This document shows positions 1 through 5,434 of a stretch of 7,735 nucleotides of DNA, one piece after another. The notes beneath the pieces were generated by a model that saw nothing but the letters and a program-made list of their open reading frames with translations, was not told the origin of the DNA and made no database searches. The position numbers were made by a program, and so were the translations under genes. Source of the stretch: Myxococcales bacterium (GTDB lineage Bacteria; Myxococcota_A; Polyangia; Polyangiales; Houyiibacteriaceae); NCBI GenBank assembly GCA_030622585.1, contig JAUXFZ010000101.1, positions 1-7,735 of the forward strand, read 5' to 3'. Positions within the stretch are counted from its first letter, which is position 1. The number at the start of each line of letters is the position of its first letter.

Positions 1-478
1 ACCGATTCCCTACCAGGAATCGACGCGCATGCCGGGCTCCATGCCACCGCCCCAGGAGGCGCTTCCAAGCGCACCCTTTGCGGTCGCCGATCCGCTCGAG
101 CTTCCACTCATCGCCCTCGCGCATGCTCGGAGCGCGGACAAGGGCGCAGGCTCGAACATCGGAGTCCGTGCCCGAGACCCGGATTTTCTTCCGCTCCTTC
201 GCGACCAGCTTTCCGCCCAGGCCGTCGCTGACTGGTTCAGCCACCGAACGGATGGCGCGGTCGAGCGATATGACGTTCCTGGCATTCACGCTATCAACTT
301 CGTGCTTCGCAACGCGCTCGGCGGCGGCGGCATCGCATCACTTCGTTTTGACCCGCAAGGCAAGGCCTACGCCCAACAATTGCTCGACATGCCGATGCAA
401 GTCCCCGCCGGATGGCTCGCACATCCCGCGATCGCTGAAGTCCCCGAGGTTCAACACGCGCGCAGCAAAAGGGGATAG
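1..478 (+). CDS. AtuA/DUF1446-family protein, C-terminal part (5' end outside window)
   Basis: The frame is open from base 2 to the TAG at 476-478, giving 158 visible residues. The visible part matches the small C-terminal domain that follows the large N-terminal domain in acyclic terpene utilization AtuA-like (DUF1446) proteins. Recognisable pieces are ALAHARSADKG at residues 38-48, the family's ARSGDKG-type signature with Ala for Gly, then SNIGV at 51-55, VPGIHAINFVL at 92-102 and LGGGGIASLR at 106-115. An ATG at 29-31 is in frame, but the reading frame continues upstream without a stop, and the stretch before the domain looks like an interdomain linker. I therefore take this as the tail of a longer protein; full family members are usually near 600 residues. 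A stand-alone short form starting at base 29 is possible but less likely. AtuA is genetically linked to citronellol/geraniol catabolism in Pseudomonas, but its reaction is not established and no substrate can be inferred here. Confidence 0.82.
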   Translation, partial: PIPYQESTRMPGSMPPPQEALPSAPFAVADPLELPLIALAHARSADKGAGSNIGVRARDPDFLPLLRDQLSAQAVADWFSHRTDGAVERYDVPGIHAINFVLRNALGGGGIASLRFDPQGKAYAQQLLDMPMQVPAGWLAHPAIAEVPEVQHARSKRG

Positions 479-480
479 TC

Positions 481-495
481 CTCTCTCTCTCTCTC
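481..495. repeat. CT dinucleotide tract (7.5 units)
   Basis: Fifteen bases of uninterrupted alternating C and T lie three bases after the stop of the AtuA-like gene and 25 bases before the start of the HAD/PlsC fusion gene. The tract covers the place where a -35 element would fall relative to the -10-like TATGCT at 504-509. It is the only simple repeat of this length noticed in the window. Confidence 0.85.
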
Positions 496-503
496 GCTTC
501 GGG

Positions 504-509
504 TATGCT
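504..509 (+). promoter_or_regulatory. Putative -10 box (TATGCT) of the HAD/PlsC gene
   Basis: TATGCT fits the TAnnnT core of a sigma-70-type -10 element and ends 11 bases before the ATG at 521. No convincing -35 element is visible; the CT tract is at that position. If used, transcription would begin about five bases before the start codon. This is a prediction by eye only. Confidence 0.35.
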
Positions 510-520
510 CGGCTGCTCCG

Positions 521-1948
521 ATGACTCTCCACGAGCAGCTCACCCGCGAGATCCGAACCGGGCCGTCCGGCCCTACGGTCGGGGCTTTCTTCGACCTGGA
601 TCAGACTCTGTTTGCCGGCTTTTCGGCCACCGCGTTTACCCGCGATCAATTCGCCTCGGGTCGGCTGTCACCGAAGGGTCTTCGCGACTCGGTCCGCGCT
701 ACGCTTTCCTTCGCGTTTGGCCGGACTGGGTTCTCCGCGTTCGTGTCGGCCACGTCAGCAGTCTATCGCGGTCTTCCTGAAACCGTTCTGGAGGAAGCGG
801 GGCAGCGGACCTTCGAGAAGCATCTCGCCACCCAGATCTATCCGGAGTCGCGCGCGTTGGTGAAGGCGCATCAAGACATGGGCCATACCGTGGCGATCAT
901 CACTTCAGCGACGCGCTACCAAGCGGATCCGGTCGCTCGGGAGTTAGGCATCGAGCATCTCCTGTACACCCAGCTTGGTGTCGACAACGGAATCCTCACA
1001 GGCGAAGTCGTGCGCCCGACTTGCTACGGCGAGGGCAAAGCAACCGCCGGTCGAAGCCTCACCTCCACGTACAGCCTCGACCTCGAGGAGACTTACTTCT
1101 ACTCGGACAGCCACGAGGACCTCCCGCTATTCGATTTGGTTGGGCGTCCGCGCCCTCTCAATCCCAACCGAAAGCTCGCCCAGATCGCCAAGGAGCGGCA
1201 GTGGCCGGTCCGTCGCTTTACCAGCCGCGGAATGCCCACGATGGGCGACATCGCTCGTACTGGGCTGCTCTACGGGAGCCTTGTGCCATCGGTAAGCTTC
1301 GGTGTGGCCGCAGGGCTTCTCAACCGTTCGAAGCGCGAAGCGGTGAACGTCATGGGATCCGTGTGGGGGGACCTTGCTGCATCGGCGGCAGGGATCGATC
1401 TTAGGGTCGAGGGCCAGGAGCACCTATGGTCGCATCGCCCCGCCGTATTCATCTTCAACCATCAGAGCGGGCTCGAGCTCGTCCTACTTCTCAAGCTTCT
1501 CCGCCGAGATTTTACCGGTATCGCCAAACAGGAGCTTCGTCACAACCCGATTTTTGGTCCTCTCTTCACGGCGGCCGGGGCGGTGTTCGTCGATCGGTCG
1601 AACACCGCCAAGGCGATTGAGGCCCTCGGGCCAGCCGTGGAGGCACTTCGGCACGGACGTTCACTGATCATCGCGCCCGAAGGCACCCGATCGACGACTG
1701 CCGAGGTAGGTCGCTTTAAGAAAGGTGCGTTCCGGCTGGCCATGGATGCCGGCGTGCCGATCGTGCCTGTCGTGTTTCGCAACGTCCTCGACGCATTGCC
1801 GAAGGGCGCCGTCATCGTGCGTCCGGCTGTCGTCGAGGCTGTCGTGCTGCCGCCGATCGATACCTCGCCCTGGACCCTCGACACGCTCGACAGCGAAATC
1901 CTCACTGTCCGTGACCACTATGTCGAGATCCTCGACGAGTCACAGTAA
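521..1948 (+). CDS. Bifunctional HAD-IB hydrolase / 1-acyl-sn-glycerol-3-phosphate acyltransferase (PlsC-like) fusion
   Basis: The 475-residue protein joins two enzymes. The N-terminal HAD-IB (SerB-like) phosphatase has motif I DLDQT at 25-29 with D25 and D27, motif II at S129, a probable motif III lysine K173, and motif IV YSDSHEDLP at 194-202 with D196 and D200. A mildly hydrophobic stretch at 247-267 may be a membrane-associating segment. The C-terminal PlsC-type domain has the acceptor motif NHQSGLE at 313-319, VFVDR at 355-359, EGTRS at 387-391 and VPIVPV at 412-417. This layout matches the HAD/PlsC fusions known from actinobacteria, such as mycobacterial Rv2483c, and from myxobacteria. 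The acyltransferase should transfer a fatty acyl group to lysophosphatidate or a related lysolipid at the inner membrane; the phosphatase substrate is unknown. E319 replaces the usual aspartate of HX4D. The ATG at 521 lies 20 residues before the first HAD strand and has no clear Shine-Dalgarno sequence. Confidence 0.9.
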   Translation: MTLHEQLTREIRTGPSGPTVGAFFDLDQTLFAGFSATAFTRDQFASGRLSPKGLRDSVRATLSFAFGRTGFSAFVSATSAVYRGLPETVLEEAGQRTFEKHLATQIYPESRALVKAHQDMGHTVAIITSATRYQADPVARELGIEHLLYTQLGVDNGILTGEVVRPTCYGEGKATAGRSLTSTYSLDLEETYFYSDSHEDLPLFDLVGRPRPLNPNRKLAQIAKERQWPVRRFTSRGMPTMGDIARTGLLYGSLVPSVSFGVAAGLLNRSKREAVNVMGSVWGDLAASAAGIDLRVEGQEHLWSHRPAVFIFNHQSGLELVLLLKLLRRDFTGIAKQELRHNPIFGPLFTAAGAVFVDRSNTAKAIEALGPAVEALRHGRSLIIAPEGTRSTTAEVGRFKKGAFRLAMDAGVPIVPVVFRNVLDALPKGAVIVRPAVVEAVVLPPIDTSPWTLDTLDSEILTVRDHYVEILDESQ

Positions 1949-1979
1949 TTCAACTCACTGCTCGCGATCGGGCATTGCA

Positions 1980-1988
1980 TAAGATAAT
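1980..1988 (+). promoter_or_regulatory. Putative -10 region (TAAGATAAT) of the glutamate dehydrogenase gene
   Basis: An AT-rich island in otherwise GC-rich sequence contains two overlapping -10-like hexamers, TAAGAT at 1980-1985 and GATAAT at 1983-1988, and ends 11 bases before the ATG at 2000. No clear -35 element and no Shine-Dalgarno sequence is seen. The predicted transcript would have almost no leader. Confidence 0.45.
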
Positions 1989-1999
1989 CTCCGCGGCCC

Positions 2000-3247
2000 A
2001 TGCTCGAACACAGCAACTACTACTACCAGAAGGCCGCGGACGTATTGGATCTCAGCGACCACATTCGCGAGATCCTCATCACGCCACGTCGCGTCGTCAA
2101 GGTCGAAGTCGTCACCGAGGACGATGCAGGACAACTCATCCACTACGTGGGTTTCCGCACCCAACACAACAACGCCCGCGGTCCGTACAAAGGGGGGCTC
2201 CGCTACCACCCCACGATGGACGAAGATCACGCTACGGCGCTCGCCACGCTCATGACGTGGAAGACCGCGATCGCTGGCGTTCCTTTCGGTGGCGCCAAGG
2301 GCGGCATCGCGTGTGACCCGAAGATCCTGAGCAAGACGGAGCTCAACCGAGTCACCCGCACCTTCGTTGAACGAATCAAGGAGACCATCGGACCCACGTT
2401 CGACATCCCTGCGCCCGACGTGAACACCAACGCCGAGGTGATGGGCTGGATCATGGATGAATATTCGCGAGACTACGGTTTCTCCCCGGGCGTCGTCACC
2501 GGGAAGCCGGTGGACCTCTTCGGCTCGTTTGGCCGTGACGAAGCGACAGGCCGCGGCGTGATGTATGCACTGCGTGAGGCGCTCAAGGATCAGGGCAAGG
2601 GCTTGGCCGACGTGACTGTGGCGATTCAGGGCTTTGGCAACGTTGGCAGTCACGCAGCCCGTTTGATCGCACAACAGGGCGGCAAGATCGTCGCCGTGGC
2701 CGACCACTTGGGGGCCGTCGAGAACAAGGAAGGTCTCGACGTCCTGGCGCTGGTGGCCTGGGCCGCGGAACACGGCACCGTAAATGGGTTTCACGGAGGG
2801 GCGCCCTTCAATGGGCCGGATGTGATCACTTGGCCGGCCGACGTGCTGATCCCTGCGGCGCTCGAAGATGCGATTACCGAGGACAACGCGGCCGACGTGC
2901 GCGCAACCCTGATCGTCGAGGGTGCGAATGGACCCACCACGCCAAAGGCGGACGAGATTCTACTCGACCGTGGCATCGTCACGGTACCCGACATCTTGGC
3001 CAACGCCGGCGGGGTCACCGTCAGCTACTTCGAGTGGGCGCAGAACATCCAGCAGTTTCGCTGGGAGCACGATCGGATCACCGGCGAGCTCGAAAAGATG
3101 ATGGTCCGGGCCTACGGCGCAGTTCGCGACGTGGCGAACGAGAAGTCGGTGGACCTGAGGACTGCCGCGTTTGTGCTGGGAGTGCGGCGTGTGGGTCGAG
3201 CGGCGCTGGCGCGGCAGCCCATCCGAGAGACGATCATATTCGACTAG
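2000..3247 (+). CDS. gdhA: Glutamate dehydrogenase (hexameric Glu/Leu/Phe/Val dehydrogenase family)
   Basis: The 415-residue protein has the normal length of hexameric glutamate dehydrogenases, which interconvert glutamate with 2-oxoglutarate and ammonia using NAD(P) in the cytoplasm. Aligned by motif to the Clostridium symbiosum enzyme, K64 (GPYKGGLRYHP), K88 (TWKTA), K100 (PFGGAKGG) and D140 (PAPDVNT) match catalytic or binding residues K89, K113, K125 and D165. S342 in GGVTVSYFEWAQN matches S380, which contacts the glutamate side-chain carboxylate. Together these favour glutamate over leucine or phenylalanine as substrate. The Rossmann motif GFGNVG is at 211-216. D235 near the end of the second strand could fit NAD binding, but I leave cofactor preference open. 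The ATG at 2000 gives a natural N-terminus but has no Shine-Dalgarno sequence; a -10-like box lies just upstream. The argB start follows 35 bases after the stop, so cotranscription is plausible. Confidence 0.93.
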   Translation: MLEHSNYYYQKAADVLDLSDHIREILITPRRVVKVEVVTEDDAGQLIHYVGFRTQHNNARGPYKGGLRYHPTMDEDHATALATLMTWKTAIAGVPFGGAKGGIACDPKILSKTELNRVTRTFVERIKETIGPTFDIPAPDVNTNAEVMGWIMDEYSRDYGFSPGVVTGKPVDLFGSFGRDEATGRGVMYALREALKDQGKGLADVTVAIQGFGNVGSHAARLIAQQGGKIVAVADHLGAVENKEGLDVLALVAWAAEHGTVNGFHGGAPFNGPDVITWPADVLIPAALEDAITEDNAADVRATLIVEGANGPTTPKADEILLDRGIVTVPDILANAGGVTVSYFEWAQNIQQFRWEHDRITGELEKMMVRAYGAVRDVANEKSVDLRTAAFVLGVRRVGRAALARQPIRETIIFD

Positions 3248-3252
3248 CCGAG

Positions 3253-3280
3253 CCGCGATCCGCGGTGTGCTATACGCACC
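3253..3280 (+). other. Inverted repeats in the gdhA-argB gap
   Basis: Two competing short hairpins can be drawn. CCGCG at 3253-3257 pairs with CGCGG at 3261-3265 over a 3-base loop. GGTGTG at 3264-3269 pairs with CGCACC at 3275-3280 over a 5-base loop, with one G-U pair. The second encloses most of the -10-like TATACG and ends two bases before the argB GTG. Neither is followed by a T-run, so a terminator is not supported. They could be an operator, a leader structure, or chance in GC-rich DNA. Confidence 0.25.
3268..3276 (+). promoter_or_regulatory. Putative extended -10 box (TGC-TATACG) before argB
   Basis: TGCTATACG resembles an extended -10 element (TGn followed by a TATAAT-like hexamer) and ends six bases before the GTG at 3283. 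Transcription from it would start at or next to that GTG, giving a leaderless message. No -35 element is apparent. argB may instead, or also, be read through from gdhA. Confidence 0.35.
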
Positions 3281-3282
3281 CC

Positions 3283-4152
3283 GTGGATGACCTGATCCAA
3301 AAAGCAGCCACTCTCCAAGAGGCGCTCCCCTACATTCGGGAGTTCCATGGGGACATCTTCGTCATCAAGTACGGTGGCAACGCGATGGTGGACCCGGTCC
3401 TGCGGGATAGCTTCGCGCGGGATGTAGTGTTGATGAAGTACGTGGGACTGCATCCGGTCGTCGTGCATGGGGGAGGGCCCCAGATCGATGAGATGCTCAA
3501 GTCCCTAGGCGTGGTTTCAGAGCGTTTAGAAGGGCTCCGCGTCACCGACGATCACACGATGGATGTCGTCGAGATGGTGCTGGGTGGCAAGATCAATCAG
3601 GAGATCGTGTCCCTCATCGCCGGCCATGGCGGTCGCGCGGTCGGGCTCACCGGCAAGGATGACGCCTTTCTTCGCGCCAAGAAGATCGACAAGATGAAGA
3701 CCAAGAGCGGCAAGTGGGTCGACCCAGGCCGCGTCGGAGAGGTGACGCAGGTCAACCCGGAGATCGTGCGCCGGCTCGTCGATGACGGATTCATTCCGGT
3801 GATCGCCCCGGTGGCGGTGGACGCCGAAGGCAAGTCGCTGAACGTCAACGCGGACACCGTGGCCGGCAAGGTGGCCGAGTCGCTGCCCGCCCGCAAGTTC
3901 GTGCTTCTCACCGACATCGAAGGAGTGCGCGGCAAGGACGGCGAGGTGGCGAGCTCGCTGAGCGCCTCGGAAATCGATGCTCTCAAGCTCGATGGGGTCA
4001 TCGAGGGCGGCATGATTCCGAAAGTCGCATGCGCGTTGAGCGCGTTGGCCGGCGGCGTCCGAAAGGTCCACGTCATCGACGGCCGTGTACGTCACGCGGT
4101 GCTTCTCGAGATCTTCACCGACGAAGGCATCGGCACCGAGATCACGCGCTGA
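3283..4152 (+). CDS. argB: Acetylglutamate kinase
   Basis: The 289-residue protein phosphorylates N-acetylglutamate with ATP, the second and often controlling step of arginine synthesis in the cytoplasm. Amino acid kinase motifs are clear: VIKYGGNAM at 27-35 with K29, the glycine loop HGGGP at 62-66, LNVNAD at 186-191, LLTDIEGV at 208-215, and EGGMIPK at 241-247 with K247. The N-terminal helix ending in EALPYIREFHG (13-23) and the C-terminal EIFTDEGIGTEI region match the arginine-inhibited hexameric enzymes (Pseudomonas, Thermotoga) rather than the shorter E. coli type, so feedback inhibition by arginine is likely. The frame is open far upstream into gdhA, so the start is a choice. GTG at 3283 gives the family's normal N-terminus; GTG at 3265 would add six residues. 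The ATG at 3287 is out of frame. No Shine-Dalgarno sequence is visible. argD begins 70 bases downstream. Confidence 0.93.
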   Translation: MDDLIQKAATLQEALPYIREFHGDIFVIKYGGNAMVDPVLRDSFARDVVLMKYVGLHPVVVHGGGPQIDEMLKSLGVVSERLEGLRVTDDHTMDVVEMVLGGKINQEIVSLIAGHGGRAVGLTGKDDAFLRAKKIDKMKTKSGKWVDPGRVGEVTQVNPEIVRRLVDDGFIPVIAPVAVDAEGKSLNVNADTVAGKVAESLPARKFVLLTDIEGVRGKDGEVASSLSASEIDALKLDGVIEGGMIPKVACALSALAGGVRKVHVIDGRVRHAVLLEIFTDEGIGTEITR

Positions 4153-4183
4153 GCCTGCCGGACCAGGGTCGACGCCCTCAGGC
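4153..4183 (+). other. Imperfect hairpin directly after argB
   Basis: GCCTG at 4153-4157 can pair with CAGGC at 4179-4183, and AGGG at 4165-4168 with CCCT at 4175-4178 over a 6-base loop. Seven bases (4158-4164) bulge out on the 5' side. There is no T-run after it, so it is not a standard intrinsic terminator. It may stabilise the argB 3' end or be chance. Confidence 0.25.
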
Positions 4184-4189
4184 AATGGT

Positions 4190-4222
4190 GGTATGCCCCG
4201 GGCTTCCCAAAAAGGGCACACC
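4190..4222 (+). promoter_or_regulatory. Potential hairpin covering the argD ribosome binding site
   Basis: GGTATGCCC at 4190-4198 pairs with GGGCACACC at 4214-4222 at eight of nine positions, with one A/C mismatch in the stem. The 3' arm holds the GGG of the probable Shine-Dalgarno AAAGGG (4211-4216) and runs to the base before the argD ATG. Smaller alternatives exist, such as CCC at 4206-4208 with GGG at 4214-4216. If formed, it would limit ribosome access to argD. No ligand site or upstream leader peptide was recognised. Confidence 0.3.
4211..4216 (+). promoter_or_regulatory. Ribosome binding site of argD
   Basis: AAAGGG lies six bases before the ATG at 4223. It fixes the argD start there rather than at the in-frame ATGs at 4085, inside argB, or at 4241. 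Confidence 0.55.
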
Positions 4223-5434
4223 ATGACCAGGCAGGATGACATGCTTCGCACCGCGAAAGAGGTTCAGCTGGGTAACTACGCGCCCGCGCCGTTCGTTCTG
4301 ACGCACGGTCGCGGCCGTCGTGTGACCGACGCTTCGGGCCGCGAGTACCTCGATCTGTCTGGCGGGATTTCCGTCCTTTCCGTGGGGCACCGCCCCCCGA
4401 CGCTTGCGGCCGCGATTGGCGAGCAGGCAGCTCGCCTGATGCACGTGTCGAACATCTTCTACAACGACCGGGCGATCGAGCTGGCTGAGGCGATTTGCGC
4501 ACGGACCCCGTTCGACAGGGTCTACTTCTGCAACAGCGGCTCCGAAGCCAACGAGTCGTTGCTCAAGCTCGCACGCCGCTATCACCACGATCGCGGCGAC
4601 GAGAAGCGGGTGGAGTTCGTTTCCACGCTCAACAGCTTTCACGGCAGGACGATGGGCTCGTTGTCCGTGACGGGGCAACTCAAATACCACGAGGGAATGG
4701 ACCCACTGGTGCCGGGCGTGAGCTTCGTCGACTTCAATGACCTCGCGGCCCTCGATGCTGCCGTCACCGATCGAACTGCGGCCGTCATCTTCGAGCCGGT
4801 TCAAGCCGAGGGCGGCATCATCGTCGCCACCGAGGAATTCGTGAGAGGCGCGCGTCACATTTGTGATGAGCGGGGTGCGCTGCTTTTCTTCGACGAGATT
4901 CAAACCGGCTACGGCCGAACTGGCCGCTTCCTTGCACAGGAGTGGTTTGGCGTCGTGCCCGACGCCTGTTCGCTGGCGAAGGGGATCGGCGGCGGCTTCC
5001 CACTCGGCGCGATGGCGGTCACGGAGCGTCTCGCGCAGGGGCTCCCTCCCGGAAGCCATGCGAGCACGTTCGGTGGCAACCCGCTCGCGTGCGCCGCAGG
5101 TCTTGCCGTGCTGCACATCATCGACGAAGAAGGGCTCGTCGAGCATGCCCGGACCCTCGGCGACCACCTCGCGGGTCGGCTCGCTGAGATCGACGCGCGT
5201 CTCCCGAGCACTGCTGGAACCCGGGGTCTCGGCCTACTGCAAGGCTTGGTATTGGCCGACGACATCGACCCCGGCGCGACGATCGCTGCGGTGCATGCGG
5301 CGGGCTTGCTGCTAACGCTTGCCGGCGGCCACGTGATTCGGATTTCGCCGTCGCTCAATGTGACGCAAGCCGAGATCGACGAAGGCCTGGCGATTCTCGA
5401 GAAGATCCTCGCCGACGCACCGAGGAAGCCATGA
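4223..5434 (+). CDS. argD: Acetylornithine aminotransferase
   Basis: The 403-residue PLP enzyme transfers an amino group from glutamate to N-acetylglutamate semialdehyde, making N-acetylornithine; members of the family often also act in lysine synthesis. It is a class III (fold type I) aminotransferase of typical length. Visible motifs are the phosphate-binding NSGSEANE at 104-111, SFHGRT at 138-143, FFDEIQTGYGRTG at 222-234 with PLP-nitrogen aspartate D224 and Q227, LAKGIGGGFP at 251-260 with Schiff-base lysine K253, STFGGNP at 281-287 with T282, and RISPSLN at 373-379 with substrate-carboxylate arginine R373. Ornithine and GABA aminotransferases share the fold, but the position between argB and argF argues for ArgD. 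The reading frame is open upstream into argB, but the Shine-Dalgarno sequence and the family N-terminus support the ATG at 4223. The last bases overlap the argF start (ATGA), so translational coupling is likely. Confidence 0.93.
   Translation: MTRQDDMLRTAKEVQLGNYAPAPFVLTHGRGRRVTDASGREYLDLSGGISVLSVGHRPPTLAAAIGEQAARLMHVSNIFYNDRAIELAEAICARTPFDRVYFCNSGSEANESLLKLARRYHHDRGDEKRVEFVSTLNSFHGRTMGSLSVTGQLKYHEGMDPLVPGVSFVDFNDLAALDAAVTDRTAAVIFEPVQAEGGIIVATEEFVRGARHICDERGALLFFDEIQTGYGRTGRFLAQEWFGVVPDACSLAKGIGGGFPLGAMAVTERLAQGLPPGSHASTFGGNPLACAAGLAVLHIIDEEGLVEHARTLGDHLAGRLAEIDARLPSTAGTRGLGLLQGLVLADDIDPGATIAAVHAAGLLLTLAGGHVIRISPSLNVTQAEIDEGLAILEKILADAPRKP
5422..5426 (+). promoter_or_regulatory. Ribosome binding site of argF
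   Basis: GAGGA lies inside the last codons of argD, four bases before the argF ATG. Together with the ATGA stop/start overlap it supports coupled translation of the two genes. Confidence 0.55.

Noticed and set aside
78..524. 148-codon plus-strand frame overlapping the AtuA-like gene
   Set aside because: It is Ser/Arg-rich, low-complexity output of an alternative frame. The other frame contains the clear AtuA C-terminal signatures.
1955..2794. 279-codon open frame on the minus strand, opposite gdhA
   Set aside because: It lies almost wholly opposite a gene with intact family motifs. Its translation is rich in His, Arg, Val and Asp without any recognisable domain, as expected from the complement of GC-biased codons.
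2830..3282. In-frame upstream extension of argB through the end of gdhA
   Set aside because: The added residues are the out-of-frame reading of gdhA and are unlike any ArgB N-terminus. The GTG at 3283 gives the normal family length.
1949..3282. ArgR-type operator upstream of gdhA or argB
   Set aside because: No AT-rich palindrome resembling the TNTGAAT-ATTCANA pattern was found in either gap.
4085..4222. In-frame upstream extension of argD starting inside argB
   Set aside because: The extension reads argB sequence in another frame, and the ATG at 4223 has a ribosome binding site and the expected N-terminus.
3526..4251. 241-codon minus-strand frame opposite argB, and a 226-codon one at 6796-7476 opposite the J-domain gene
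   Set aside because: Both are shadows of real genes, with no motif and no promoter or ribosome binding site suggesting expression.
4178..5167. 329-codon open frame on the minus strand, opposite argD
   Set aside because: Long antisense frames are common in GC-rich genes. There are no family motifs, and the sense strand encodes a complete aminotransferase.
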